NCBI GenBank assembly: GCA_903813345.2
Contig: CAIIXF020000001.1
Span: forward strand, 5,334,001-5,394,000
Origin: Owenia fusiformis
Lineage: Eukaryota; Annelida; Polychaeta; Sabellida; Oweniidae
Direction: 5' to 3'
DNA length: 60,000 bases
Each line of letters starts with the position of its first letter. The first letter of the stretch is position 1. The notes below the pieces were generated by a model, which was given only the letters and a program-made list of their open reading frames with translations, was not told where the DNA came from and did not search any database. Both the position numbers and the translations under genes were made by a program. Shown here one piece after another: positions 30,801-35,743 of the stretch.

Positions 30801-31530
30801 CCAAGATTTGGGGGGGGGGGTCAAAAAAAGGTCCCACTCACCTGTTCTATATCCAGCTTTACTTAAATATGTGGCAAAGTTTCTGGTTTCATGTGTCTGC
30901 TGCCAGGAAATACTGGAGCAGTTATCATTGTTTGTATATGTGTTGTGATTATGTACATACATTCCTGTGAGGAAAGAACTTCTAGATGGACAACACATTG
31001 GAGTTGTTACAAATGCATTCTCAAAATGAGCCCCTTCTTTTTCTAAAAGTCTCAGTGTCTTAGGCATGAACTGCATTGAACCTGGAATAGAAGACCAAAA
31101 GTTTCAAGGTTGATTTGGGAAATCTATATTACACACAGGTGATGGTCCACATTTCTTGTTTTGTCTTAGTTACTTCAAGCAGTGTATATAACTAGTAATT
31201 CATACTCAATTTTGTTCAGTAATAGGTTGATAGAAAAATCTTAATATGAAAAGCTTGATCAAAAACTCAATTCTCATGGTAAGCCTACATTTTCTTACCT
31301 AACTCAGAATCTTGATCATCTGTCATGACAATCACTATATTAGGCTTGTCACTACGTTTATGTTGTTTTTTATGATGCCGTTGATTTGGTATTCTTGCCC
31401 GAGCTTCATCTCTCTGTCTCTGTTCCCGGGCTCTGTGTTTATATGAGTGTCTTTGTCCTTCAGAGTATTGCCAATAGATGGCTCCAGAGATCACTGCCAC
31501 CAAAATGGCAGACACCATAGAGAATTGCAT
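599..31530 (-). CDS. Sulf: Extracellular sulfatase Sulf (heparan sulfate 6-O-endosulfatase), partial gene, 15 coding exons
   Basis: Sulf enzymes are secreted or cell-surface sulfatases that remove 6-O-sulfates from heparan sulfate proteoglycans and so tune Wnt, FGF, BMP and Hedgehog signalling (family knowledge). The sequence shows an N-terminal hydrophobic segment (about residues 3-19), then the sulfatase domain (about 60-432) with metal ligands D71/D72, formylglycine motif C107-C-P-S-R and D336-H337-G. A basic coiled hydrophilic domain (about 435-860) follows, then the start of the C-terminal domain with a [13 protein letters not shown] motif. All 15 exons have GT-AG borders and compatible phases, giving 2662 nt or 887 codons plus one base. 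Vertebrate Sulfs are about 870 residues in total, so this protein is longer, mainly in the hydrophilic region. An in-frame TAA lies just upstream of the chosen ATG. The gene is cut by the left window edge. Intron 2 is 15 kb and carries nested features. Confidence 0.96.
958..1490 (+). repeat. Tandem array, about 4 units of 126-142 bp
   Basis: Four imperfect units recur with the marker GGTTTTCCTGAAATG at 1063, 1189, 1331 and 1458, so the spacing is 126-142 bp. Each unit also has CAAAATGGCCACC, GCCCAAAAGTTA, CTAGAACTTGATA, CCTCTATCATGTGTGC and TTTGGAGAAAAT. Reading frames through the array are shadows of the repeat. The unit shares the AAAATGGC core with the other arrays of this window. Confidence 0.9.
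1488..1560 (+). repeat. Degenerate GAT/CAC/AAC trinucleotide-rich tract
   Basis: A run of CGATCGCGATCAC, AATCACGATAACG and ATCATGACCACAAC type words, abutting the tandem array. On the plus strand it reads as alternating Asp, His and Asn codons ([18 protein letters not shown]), ending in a stop. It is most likely simple-sequence expansion. No gene context supports translation. Confidence 0.55.
3264..3377 (-). CDS. Sulf: Sulf coding exon 14
   Basis: Acceptor TTACATAG before 3377, donor GTATAA after 3264. It is 114 nt (phase 2 in, phase 2 out), about residues 759-796. Reads [20 protein letters not shown] and then [16 protein letters not shown]. It lies where vertebrate Sulfs have the low-conservation basic part of the hydrophilic domain, so the call rests on splice sites, phase and position more than on similarity. 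Confidence 0.78.
4070..4125 (+). repeat. GGAC/GACA/GATG tetranucleotide tract
   Basis: Imperfect tetranucleotides (GGACGGATGGACTGACAGAT, then GGATGGACAGACAGGCGG) followed by CCCTACCGAACTTGG. Similar tracts in the same orientation occur at 13745-13800, 24463-24505, 30596-30650 and 32606-32652. They probably mark one end of a dispersed repeat family. Confidence 0.85.
4255..4281. repeat. Perfect 13-bp inverted repeat with 1-nt spacer
   Basis: Arms GGGATGGATACAG and CTGTATCCATCCC are separated by a single C. A second, larger hairpin (4524-4595) follows about 240 bp later, suggesting a palindromic transposon end. Confidence 0.85.
4290..4397 (+). repeat. T-rich minisatellite (period about 10-13 bp)
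   Basis: Repeats of the form TTTTTTTTCAA and TTTTTTCACA without other sequence. Low-complexity tract between two palindromes. Confidence 0.85.
4524..4595. repeat. Imperfect inverted repeat, about 28-bp arms
   Basis: The left arm (ACAGGATTTATCCC then GGAAATATGTG) and the right arm (CACATATTTCCC then GGGATAAACCCTGT) pair with about four mismatches around a 12-nt centre. It lies just upstream of the DEG/ENaC pseudogene. Confidence 0.75.
4625..5386 (+). pseudogene. DEG/ENaC (ASIC/FaNaC-type) sodium channel pseudogene, 3' two-thirds
   Basis: Pieces of one degenerin/epithelial sodium channel protein appear in several frames on the plus strand, in the right order. First is an extracellular strand-like segment ([15 protein letters not shown]) near 4640, then [17 protein letters not shown] near 4865-4915. 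At 5037-5110 is the Cys-rich signature [10 protein letters not shown] followed by LYWPSN. Then comes [15 protein letters not shown] and finally [16 protein letters not shown], ending at a stop near 5386. The last block corresponds to the pre-TM2 GGQLGLFIGAS region of the family. Stops and frameshifts separate the pieces and no introns are evident, so it is a dead, probably processed, copy. It lies antisense within Sulf intron 13. The Cys motif and pre-TM2 block make the family call fairly firm; subfamily cannot be set. Confidence 0.75.
5946..6157 (-). CDS. Sulf: Sulf coding exon 13
   Basis: Acceptor ATCACAG before 6157, donor GTAAGT after 5946. 212 nt, phase 0 in and 2 out, about residues 689-758. 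Begins [16 protein letters not shown], passes through a Ser/Thr/Glu-rich stretch (possible O-glycan or acidic linker) and ends in [14 protein letters not shown]. The last part aligns with the conserved PEECSCSKQSYY segment of vertebrate Sulf hydrophilic domains. Confidence 0.88.
6158..7349 (-). other. Sulf intron 12
   Basis: 1.2-kb intron. It contains a tandem array at 6590-6900 and otherwise unrecognised AT-rich sequence, including a GC-richer patch near 7070-7300 with no identifiable gene. Confidence 0.75.
6590..6900 (+). repeat. Tandem array with TTTGACCTTGAGAAGGTCA unit, about 2.5 copies
   Basis: Units of roughly 120-130 bp contain GACCTTGAGAAGGTCA, AGAAGGTCAAAT, GTAGATGATTTTGA and TTTTTTAACC. 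A related fragment occurs at 12620-12735 inside intron 4, so this is a dispersed family. Confidence 0.8.
7350..7576 (-). CDS. Sulf: Sulf coding exon 12
   Basis: Acceptor ATTTCAG before 7576, donor GTTTGT after 7350. 227 nt, phase 1 in and 0 out, about residues 613-688. Carries [18 protein letters not shown], which aligns with the vertebrate Sulf KCFILPNDSIHCERELY segment. A charged helical stretch follows ([20 protein letters not shown]), likely a coiled coil of the heparan-sulfate-binding hydrophilic domain. Confidence 0.93.
7855..8082 (-). CDS. Sulf: Sulf coding exon 11 with probable furin site
   Basis: Acceptor TTTACAG before 8082, donor GTATCT after 7855. 228 nt, phase 1 in and 1 out, about residues 537-612. 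Very basic ([19 protein letters not shown]), then RIKR at 563-566 followed by SLLDLQDLE. This position matches the vertebrate RQTR/SLSVEFEG cleavage site, so I infer proprotein-convertase processing into linked N- and C-terminal subunits. A second dibasic patch, DRKKRD, lies near the end. Confidence 0.92.
8442..8622 (-). CDS. Sulf: Sulf coding exon 10
   Basis: Acceptor CTTACAG before 8622, donor GTAACA after 8442. 181 nt, phase 0 in and 1 out, about residues 477-536. Reads [17 protein letters not shown] and later [18 protein letters not shown]. The Cys pattern matches QKWQCIEDTSGKLRIHKC and DKECSCRESGYRAS of vertebrate Sulfs. Confidence 0.95.
9004..9136 (-). CDS. Sulf: Sulf coding exon 9
   Basis: Acceptor TTTGTAG before 9136, donor GTTTGA after 9004. 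133 nt, phase 2 in and 0 out, about residues 432-476. Ends [17 protein letters not shown], corresponding to KELCQQARYQTACEQPGQ in vertebrate Sulfs. It joins the sulfatase domain to the hydrophilic domain. Confidence 0.93.
9412..9471 (-). CDS. Sulf: Sulf coding exon 8 (60-nt micro-exon)
   Basis: Acceptor TTTTCAG before 9471, donor GTGAGT after 9412. Phase 2 in and 2 out, about residues 412-431. Reads [19 protein letters not shown], matching the conserved KKAKIWRDTFLVERGK of vertebrate Sulfs at the end of the sulfatase domain. Confidence 0.95.
9735..10571 (-). mobile_element. 3' end of a non-LTR (LINE) retrotransposon
   Basis: In the minus frame, a stretch from about 10375 to 9921 encodes the tail of a LINE reverse-transcriptase ORF. 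It includes [36 protein letters not shown] and a Cys/His finger, [21 protein letters not shown] preceding frame (10380-10571) may belong to the same ORF after a frameshift or stop. Downstream lies a 3' tail with GTCAATAAATAAATAC and TACAAATACAA repeats. The reverse-transcriptase core is missing, so this is a 5'-truncated dead copy. It sits in Sulf intron 7, in the same orientation as the host gene. It is a different family from the element at 18.7-22.1 kb. Confidence 0.8.
10623..10736 (-). CDS. Sulf: Sulf coding exon 7
   Basis: Acceptor ATTTCAG before 10736, donor GTAAGT after 10623. 114 nt, phase 2 in and 2 out, about residues 374-411. Reads [19 protein letters not shown] and [16 protein letters not shown], near-identical in pattern to the vertebrate Sulf [19 protein letters not shown] motif. 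Confidence 0.97.
10985..11545. mobile_element. Fold-back (long inverted repeat) element in Sulf intron 6
   Basis: The left arm (about 10985-11170) and right arm (about 11335-11545) are reverse complements at high identity. Shared words include AAACATGATGCCTTGGACAC, GAAAGAAGAGACTGTGTATG and CTAACCAAAGTGTTTTGG (with changes). The central 160 bp is less symmetric. No coding capacity is seen. No clear target duplication was found. In pre-mRNA the arms would form a long hairpin about 250 nt upstream of the exon 7 acceptor. Confidence 0.85.
11799..11974 (-). CDS. Sulf: Sulf coding exon 6 (active-site DHG)
   Basis: Acceptor TTACTAG before 11974, donor GTAAGT after 11799. 176 nt, phase 0 in and 2 out, about residues 316-373. 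Reads [20 protein letters not shown], then [20 protein letters not shown]336 and H337 of the SDHG motif are the second set of sulfatase metal and substrate residues. Matches [21 protein letters not shown] of vertebrate Sulfs. Confidence 0.97.
11975..12308 (-). other. Sulf intron 5
   Basis: 334-bp intron (GTAGGC donor). AT-rich sequence, nothing else recognised. Confidence 0.8.
12309..12459 (-). CDS. Sulf: Sulf coding exon 5
   Basis: Acceptor TATCGCAG before 12459, donor GTAGGC after 12309. 151 nt, phase 2 in and 0 out, about residues 265-315. Reads [20 protein letters not shown], then [19 protein letters not shown], matching vertebrate YAPNMDKHWIMQYTG and [18 protein letters not shown]. Confidence 0.97.
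12600..13010 (+). repeat. Dispersed repeat copies with AAAATGG cores
   Basis: 12620-12735 repeats the TTTTTGACC, GAAGGTCAAATCT unit seen at 6590-6900. 12740-13010 contains about two copies of a unit with AAAATGGC/TGGCCAT words and GAACAAAATCGC. It lies in Sulf intron 4 with no coding content. Confidence 0.6.
13138..13623. mobile_element. TIR element (about 50-bp terminal inverted repeats)
   Basis: The ends GGGGCGGGGTCAAAATATCG ... and its reverse complement CATTGATATTTTGACCCCGC bound a 486-bp segment. The arms continue through ATGTTCATATGGAGACGAAA. G-runs lie just inside each arm. No ORF of note and no clear target duplication, so a non-autonomous DNA element of unknown superfamily. It sits in Sulf intron 4, about 285 bp upstream (in transcript order, downstream of exon 4). 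Confidence 0.85.
13745..13800 (+). repeat. Short GGATAGACAAACGG tract with TCCCTCCGAACTTTG end
   Basis: Weak version of the GACA/GACG tract found elsewhere, followed by the words CCCTATTTCCCTCCGAACTT. It resembles the end of the dispersed family seen at 4070-4150. Confidence 0.55.
13908..14003 (-). CDS. Sulf: Sulf coding exon 4
   Basis: Acceptor ATTTCAG before 14003, donor GTAAGG after 13908. 96 nt, phase 2 in and 2 out, about residues 233-264. Reads [20 protein letters not shown], corresponding to [20 protein letters not shown] of vertebrate Sulfs. Only one nearby His differs. Confidence 0.97.
14050..14605. mobile_element. Fold-back element with about 160-bp inverted arms in Sulf intron 3
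   Basis: The left arm (about 14050-14210) and the right arm (about 14440-14605) are reverse complements. Both carry TATACG.AAACAAG, GTGCGCAAGGTGC and TAGGCATGTTGGGTACTCA in that order from the outside in. The arms enclose about 230 bp. No ORF of note and no certain target duplication. Confidence 0.85.
14606..15590 (-). other. Remainder of Sulf intron 3
   Basis: About 1 kb of AT-rich sequence between the fold-back element and exon 3. I recognise no exon or repeat in it. Confidence 0.7.
15591..15816 (-). CDS. Sulf: Sulf coding exon 3
   Basis: Acceptor ATTTCCAG before 15816, donor GTTAGT after 15591. 226 nt, phase 1 in and 2 out, about residues 158-232. Reads [20 protein letters not shown] and [20 protein letters not shown], close to vertebrate [20 protein letters not shown] and [21 protein letters not shown]-glycosylation sequons NGT, NYT and NDS are visible. 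Confidence 0.98.
16050..16700 (+). repeat. Tandem array, about 4 units of up to 162 bp (family B, copy 1)
   Basis: Repeated words GACAAGATTTTAGGACGG, AAAATCCAAAATGGCTGCC, TTTACCCAGAATGC and CCTGAAAATTTGAAATTGAT. The first interval is shorter (about 111 bp). It ends with TTTTTGCCGATTTCTTTTTA and ACAAAATTATTGCATA. The same unit and the same ending occur at 23090-24070. Confidence 0.9.
16830..17866 (-). other. Intron 2 sequence without recognised features
   Basis: About 1 kb of AT-rich sequence between array B copy 1 and the left 501-bp repeat. No exon, RNA or transposon hallmark seen. Confidence 0.65.
17867..18367 (+). repeat. 501-bp repeat, left copy of an inverted pair
   Basis: Begins CACGCGGTAGGATCTCTTCG and ends CATCGATGTGT. 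The reverse complement of 28033-28533 matches it base for base with no evident indels and about 3% mismatches over 501 bp. Flanks diverge abruptly on both sides. CpG content is higher than the surroundings. A 97-codon frame across it is present in shortened form in the other copy, but no domain is recognisable. Confidence 0.92.
18719..22100 (-). mobile_element. Non-LTR retrotransposon (CR1/Jockey-like), nearly full length but frameshifted
   Basis: A minus-strand ORF at 22040-19995 encodes an apurinic-type endonuclease domain: [36 protein letters not shown] and the SDHFPIYA end. The front half of a reverse transcriptase follows ([37 protein letters not shown]). A second frame at 19927-18962 carries the rest ([29 protein letters not shown]), ending at a stop. 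The two frames overlap in sense: an extra base near 20000 (TATCCTTGAA) shifts the frame. The 3' end has TTGAATTGAAAATTGAATTG repeats near 18727-18765, as in short-repeat-tailed LINEs. The endonuclease lacks the YRPP block normally before ILGDFN. The 5' limit is approximate. Confidence 0.92.
22731..22744 (+). repeat. Poly-C run (14 C)
   Basis: Homopolymer of 14 C followed by TTCCCG. Simple sequence in Sulf intron 2. Confidence 0.95.
23090..24070 (+). repeat. Tandem array, 6 units of about 162 bp (family B, copy 2)
   Basis: The marker ACAAGAC recurs at about 23126, 23288, 23451, 23612, 23773 and 23936, so the period is 161-163 bp. Units share the words given for 16050-16700. The array ends with the same TTTTTGCTGATTTCTTTTTA segment. 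Further words (AAAATGGCTGACATGAC, AAAATGGCCGACAGGAAG) continue to 24365 and lead into the GACA tract at 24463. Confidence 0.93.
24463..24505 (+). repeat. GGACAGACAGAC microsatellite
   Basis: Near-perfect 12-bp repeats GGACAGACAGAC, followed by GCGCCTAGG and CACTATGTGGTGGGGACATA. Tail of the family B repeat block. Confidence 0.93.
24621..25121 (-). CDS. IMPACT/UPF0029-family (Impact N-terminal domain) protein, nested in Sulf intron 2
   Basis: Open frame of 166 codons. An inner ATG at 25058 gives 145 residues and is the likelier start unless an upstream exon is spliced on. Relative to that Met, residues about 33-120 match the YigZ/IMPACT fold. [18 protein letters not shown] corresponds to the family's S.F.AHLAPV start. 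[11 protein letters not shown] corresponds to [22 protein letters not shown] at 90-102 corresponds to the DDGE..G.GR motif, and TMIIISRW at 114-121 to VMVVVSRW. IMPACT proteins bind GCN1 and restrain GCN2 kinase; this one lacks the N-terminal RWD domain and diverges after SRW (no YGGI), so its role is unknown. There are no internal stops. It could be a single-exon retrocopy or the last exon of a nested gene; an AG just before GAAAAAATG could be an acceptor. Same strand as Sulf. Confidence 0.75.
   Translation of the reverse strand: MVYKHLLTWSDNVRCNISKEKMTVNGRLVYPLKTPISNSDTVQDALDINLKNGPVISGTGGSYQVHLAKVKTLTDVKPALLKTCSDPYVAKATNNSFAFVIQNGARKYYDFQDDGDSGMGRTIRNTIVELNLSDTMIIISRWDNDRYDPEKWKLVSKLIKDKIGDT
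25190..25560. repeat. Two diverged copies of a short unit (GTGGCAAA.TTTCCC)
   Basis: GCGTGGCAAAGTTTCCCGAT near 25217 and GCGTGGCAAAATTTCCCAGG near 25395 recur about 180 bp apart with similar flanks. Possible dispersed repeat upstream of the IMPACT-like ORF. Weak evidence. Confidence 0.45.
25652..25836. mobile_element. Possible small TIR element (ACACCGG ends)
   Basis: Ends ACACCGGTGTAAAAG and CTTTCACACCGG are imperfect inverted repeats. They enclose 185 bp with two GGGACCATAAT words. No target duplication identified. Confidence 0.35.
26303..26620 (-). other. Unassigned open frame in Sulf intron 2
   Basis: 105-codon minus frame. The part from [12 protein letters not shown] to [16 protein letters not shown] is preceded by an ATACTGTAG acceptor-like sequence and looks protein-like, but I recognise no family. 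The end of the frame is low-complexity. Phase does not match the candidate exon at 27625-27652 in a simple join. It could be a nested-gene exon or chance. Confidence 0.2.
26948..27044. mobile_element. 97-bp MITE with 17-bp TIRs and 9-bp target duplication (Mutator-like)
   Basis: TIRs TAGCCTTGCCCAAGTCG and CGACTTAGGCAAGGCTA differ at one base. The perfect 9-bp direct repeat ACCTCCACA flanks it at 26939-26947 and 27045-27053. A 9-bp duplication is typical of the Mutator superfamily. The insertion splits an open minus-strand frame: skipping the element and one duplication, the frame 27248-27054 stays open for about 35 more codons. Confidence 0.88.
27042..27248 (-). pseudogene. Unassigned coding-like fragment split by a MITE
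   Basis: The minus frame from about 27264 to 27054 ([18 protein letters not shown] ... [17 protein letters not shown]) has a protein-like composition and continues in frame beyond the 97-bp MITE to about 26830. I do not recognise the family; it may derive from a transposon or a lost gene. Codons 27042-27053 belong to the target duplication and the MITE. Confidence 0.35.
27625..27652 (-). CDS. Candidate first coding exon (MAAVPAEEI) inside Sulf intron 2
   Basis: On the minus strand ACAAGATGGCTGCTG, a good Kozak context, begins nine codons (MAAVPAEEI) plus one base. A consensus donor, GTAAGAATT, follows. A perfect palindrome and CpG-containing sequence lie directly upstream, as expected near a promoter. 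It could be exon 1 of a nested gene, possibly the IMPACT-like gene, though its phase 1 does not join that frame at the AGs I can see. It could also be an alternative Sulf start: Sulf exon 3 also takes phase 1, but the product would lack the active-site cysteine. No transcript evidence. Confidence 0.4.
27656..27682. repeat. Perfect 13-bp palindrome with 1-nt centre
   Basis: Arms GTTACCAAAACGA and TCGTTTTGGTAAC. It lies four bases upstream of the candidate ATG at 27652 on the minus strand. Could be a protein-binding palindrome or a small transposon scar. Confidence 0.85.
28033..28533 (-). repeat. 501-bp repeat, right copy of an inverted pair
   Basis: Reverse complement of 17867-18367, same length, about 97% identical by eye. 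In this copy the long frame ends earlier because of point differences. Flanks differ from those of the left copy. No clear terminal inverted repeats or target duplications. Confidence 0.92.
28560..29700 (-). other. Intron 2 sequence without recognised features
   Basis: About 1.1 kb of AT-rich sequence between the right 501-bp repeat and array C. A 106-codon plus frame (29256-29576) has no recognisable domain, and I treat it as chance. Confidence 0.6.
29700..30560 (+). repeat. Tandem array, about 6 units of 108-148 bp (family C)
   Basis: The marker CATCAGCATATAAAAT recurs at about 29871, 29979, 30121, 30246, 30394 and 30538 (with changes). Units contain CCAAATCCGTCTACTGGTAT, TTGAGTTATCAAAGATTA, AAAAATGGTGGCCATTTT and TCTTGAGCAGAGCTCCTA. 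A related single unit lies at 37740-37870. The array ends at the GACA-type tract 30596-30650, 191 bp before exon 2. Confidence 0.9.
30596..30650 (+). repeat. GGACGGATGAACAGAC tetranucleotide tract
   Basis: Imperfect repeats: GGACAGACTCACAAATGGAC, GGACGGATGAACAGAC, GAACAGACAGACGG. It abuts array C in the same orientation as the other tracts of this window. Confidence 0.88.
30842..31081 (-). CDS. Sulf: Sulf coding exon 2 (formylglycine active site)
   Basis: Acceptor TCTATTCCAG before 31081, donor GTGAGT after 30842. 240 nt, phase 1 in and 1 out, about residues 78-157. Reads [20 protein letters not shown], where C107 of C-C-P-S-R is the residue expected to become formylglycine. It then reads [20 protein letters not shown], as in vertebrate Sulf [21 protein letters not shown]. 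Confidence 0.98.
31299..31530 (-). CDS. Sulf: Sulf coding exon 1 (start, signal segment, DDQD)
   Basis: ATG at 31530, preceded in frame by TAA nine bases upstream, so the start is well fixed. Residues 3-19 ([18 protein letters not shown]) form the signal peptide or signal anchor. A basic linker rich in Arg, His and Gln follows (about 26-60), then [16 protein letters not shown] with metal ligands D71 and D72. Donor GTAAGA after 31299, phase 1 out. Confidence 0.96.
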
Positions 31531-31595
31531 TATGGGTATTTATGAATCTAATGACCCCGTGTTAGTACATTCGTGTCATATATTGTCTAGCTAAT
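31531..31595 (-). other. Sulf: Sulf 5' UTR segment of exon 1, with upstream acceptor
   Basis: A consensus acceptor (TTCTATTTCCAG) ends at 31596, 65 nt upstream of the ATG. This indicates at least one noncoding upstream exon. The segment itself is AT-rich and has the in-frame TAA. Confidence 0.7.
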
Positions 31596-31599
31596 CTGG

Positions 31600-34500
31600 A
31601 AATAGAACACAAGTCATGCTAAAATAACTTTCACCCATTCTAAAGAGCCAATAGTGTCTCAATTGGCACTTATGGTATCTTAAGCTGTTCAAACCAATGA
31701 CAATAAAACTAATGTGAATCAATTTGAGACCTTTTTAGATATAATCCTTCTTGTTACTCTATATTGAGACTCTCTTTTCATTAGAAAGTAATTCAAAACA
31801 TAGTAAAAAGTCATAAAGGTTCACAATCCACCAGTTTGTATTTCTTGAAAAATACCAGACATATATGCTTAGCACTTATGTCCACATATATTGTCATTCT
31901 GTAAATACTTTATATTTGACAATTAAAGTAAGATATTGCTTTTGAACAAACTTAATATGAACTGAACATTGAGATTGCCATTTCTTGTGCTGTCTGAATG
32001 AGGCAAACATGTTAGTATGTCCTTATAAGAGCAAAAATGTCCACTATTAAGAAAATGATACAATATCTTTCTTATCATAAGAAACTACAATGAAAAATAT
32101 AAGAATACATTGCTCCATGCAAACATACTGAATGGAAGGTTCCAATAAAAACATAATTTTATCATTCACTCTAAGTCTCACTTTAAGAAAATTTTACAAT
32201 ATCTTATTATAAGAAACTACAATGAAAAATAAGAGAATATGAATAAATAGTACCGTGGGTACTGGGCTAACATGGTGTTGCTCAAAAGTGAATGATGGCT
32301 AAAATGGCAGAAAATAGAAAAAACGGAAATAATTTTTTGCCGATTTTTTGTAACAAAATTGTTTCATACAACTGCTCTTTACAAAATGGCGACCATTGGT
32401 GAGGTTTTGAACCAGGAGTCATAGGGGAGTTTTCTGTATTGATGTTGAACAAAAATAACTTAAAACGGGAGGTTCTAAGCCAAGTGGTCCAAAAGTGGAT
32501 TTTACGAGACAGATGGACAAATCAATGTTAAAATGGCTGAAAATAAAAAAAAAACTGATATAATTTTTTGCCGATTATCGACAGAGGTTTTAAAAAGGGC
32601 CAACTGTTGACAGACAGACTGACAGACGGATGGACGGACAGACAGACGGACAAGTGAGTGATTGCAATAGCTCAAGCTAAAAATATCAGACCTCTTAAAA
32701 CATATAAAACTCTTATTGCACTGCAAATTATGCTGAGATTAGAGAGATTTCGTAACTCACTTATAGAGTGTTTATACATTTTTGATTATAATTTTTGTCA
32801 TCATTTGTCGCATAATTCTTTACATCTATAATAGTAGCCATTGATTATAAAACATAGCATGACAGTACATGTAAGTGAGTTAACCCTGATCTAGTTCGGA
32901 CATATAATTGGTCTGGAACCACAGCAATAATTGGCATAAAGTTATATTATTAGTATTTAATCATCAATACAAACGAGAAATAGCTCTACGAATGATCATA
33001 AGTTATACTTTCCTCTATGAGTGAAATCTCTCACATATCTCACATTTTGTACAATGTTTTTAGCCCAACATTTCTAAAAGCTGTAATATGCATTCACCAG
33101 ATTTATGCGTAGCAGTTCAATTAAAATGAGATGAAGTTGCGGCATGCGAATACATTTTAGTTATTATAATATCCTGCTGTGTGAAACCTCTCTATGAACA
33201 CAAAGATATCTTCTCATTCTATATTTCTATTTGTGTATTTTAATAAAATCATCTTTAGCATTTTGAGAGTTATCTTTTGGGTACTTCATACAGATTACTT
33301 CAGATCTCTGATTATTAATAACTTAGATGTGTCTGAAGATCTGATATATTTGATACAAATGAGTCCTTCAGTTTGCTATTACCAAGCAGCACTTCAGTAA
33401 GGTCATATAAACACACTTATACTTATCTATACTAGTCTCAGATGTGTTAATTGAAGCCATATATTAAATACACACTTATTAATATTAACATACAGCATTG
33501 GTAATTAGATTTTTGAATGAATGGAGCCTATCATTAATATTTATTAACCCTTACTAAGATAAAAGCCAAATGAGCCTCAACACAGGAAAACTGATCTCAT
33601 CAAAAAATTAAAATTGTGCTACAGAGCCAAAAAATCGGTCCAAGATTAAGATGAAAATGTGCTAAATCCAAATCCATCTTTTTGGTCTATATCTGCGAGG
33701 AAAATTTGTTATGACATATGCCATGGCTCATTTGAAAGGTCTCTTTGTGCTTTTTAAGATATTGAAAAAATCTGTGATAAGACCCCTTTTCCTGTACCTT
33801 GACTCAAATACTGCTGATTCTAATCAGGTCACGTTGTACGTGAGATAAAATTGACATATGGCCAATGACATCACTTTGTGAGAATCCATCATCTTCAAAG
33901 TTGCTGCCTTTATGTCTTTTAGCCTCGCTATCTTTTTCAAATCTGGTTAACACTTCAACTTAAGTCTCTGCTATCACTTTGATCTCTCCGTCCAAAAAAG
34001 TTGCACTTAATATTCTGTGTTTTTGTATTCAGACTAGATTGATCACTGAACTTGAAATATACAAAGTGCACCAACTAAACCCAGTTTATATACAATATGC
34101 TGTACACACAGAAAATAACTTCTGCAATCGGAATAGCTTGAATTACACTGAAAATATGTTTTAATTTGAGCAATGTGATATGTTTTATTGGCAATATGAT
34201 ATGATTTACAAGCAATGTGATACATCTCAGTTTCTCAAGAGAGTTAAGTTTGATATATAAGCGGAAATTTGGAGCCAGAATCATTGATGAAATTTCCCCA
34301 CACTGTTTGCATTCTTTCATTTTTGCTAATAAAGTATATAAAATGTAATTCGAATTTGGCAACATAAAGCTCTTGACCAAATGAAGTTATAAAAGTATTA
34401 GTGAAGATTATTTTTCTCATGAGTTTTTTCATGAGGAAAAGTTTGAATTGTAGATTTGTAGTGAAGTCTAGGACATGGTAGAGTAAAGCATCTGATAAGA

Positions 34501-35738
34501 GAGATTATATTCAAAACTGCTCGGGTAAGGGGACAACCATTGAATCAGAAGCAGAGAACATTGATTAAATATTAAAATATTGAATTTTAATCTTTTAGAT
34601 CAAAAATTATGACTAATTTTATGTTCACATATTCTGAAAAATGGTTAACCTCTTGAATCCCAGGCTCTAAAATCAGTTGAAACCAAAGAGTTTTTCATTT
34701 TTGTAAGCTTTTGACATTCACTCTGAGTTTCAAAGTCATTTTTGAGGTGATGAGAAATCTCGTCACTCCATGTAGTAATGAGGTTAAACAACTATTTTAT
34801 GTTTTGGTAGTAAAGAACTTCATTATTTGGAAGTAAAGATTGGTCAAGAATAAAAGTCCCCAATTGTCTAATGATCCCCCCTTAATGGTGTAAAAAAGTC
34901 CCAAAAGGTCTAATGGTCCCCCCTAAATGATGTATCACCAGGAAGGAAGTAAAGATAAAGACTCAGACAAAAAACTCCCAAATTAGCAAATAAAACTTGA
35001 GCTCTGGATTAGTTTAACCTATGTTCCCCAGCACCATTAATTCTTAGTTTATGCTGTGGTACAAATTCTGCCAAATTGCGTTATGATGGAAATCAGGGGG
35101 CTCAATGTAGTTTCACATCACAGGATGTGGATTATTTATGGCACCCCTTTCAAGTTCATGTTTATCTGCAGGTTTCATCATTGTAAATATCATTTTATGG
35201 AATATTTGGTTACCTAATGTGACTGATCAACATTTATCTTATAAATTAGCCATCTGACAATATGATTAGATTTTCTATGAAATCCAATGGGTATGGACAA
35301 ATTCCTGATTGCGAATACTATAAGGTTAGGAGTGGCATGACTTCAATTTCACAGTAGATAGAAAAATTTCCTCCAATCGATTTTCATTTTCACTCAATAA
35401 TTTTGCCAAGTATTATAACGATGAAAAGTCAGAAAGTGATAGCTCTAAGATATCAAAAAGCACTATAGTTGATGAACTTTATTAATACTTTTCCAAAATA
35501 GTAAGGTTCACTGAGTCTTCTAAATCTGATGATCTTGGTAAATCCTTAGATAAGAATTAAACTAAAATTGGTGAGATCAACCATGAAAAGCAAAGCTGAC
35601 CTCAGGAAACAGCTTTCCATGATTAATTATGATGGTTTCATTTGCATCATATAACATTTTAACAGTTTTAAAATACTTTCATTTAACATGTGATGTTATA
35701 TTGTGAGCCTGTAGCAAATAATGAACCACATGTACAAT
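31600..35738. other. Upstream region of Sulf, no gene recognised
   Basis: AT-rich sequence. It contains a roughly 60-bp duplicated unit (32045-32110 and 32180-32240, with AAGAAACTACAATGAAAAAT). It also has family-B-like fragments (TTTTTGCCGATTTTTTGTAA near 32335), a GACA tract at 32606-32652, and a two-copy repeat AAAAGTCCC..TCTAATGGTCCCCC at 34855-34930. No exon is supported. Confidence 0.6.
32606..32652 (+). repeat. GACAGACAGACTGACAGACGG tract
   Basis: Imperfect tetranucleotide repeat of the same kind and orientation as at 24463 and 30596, preceded by family-B-like sequence. Confidence 0.9.
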
Positions 35739-35743
35739 ATACT

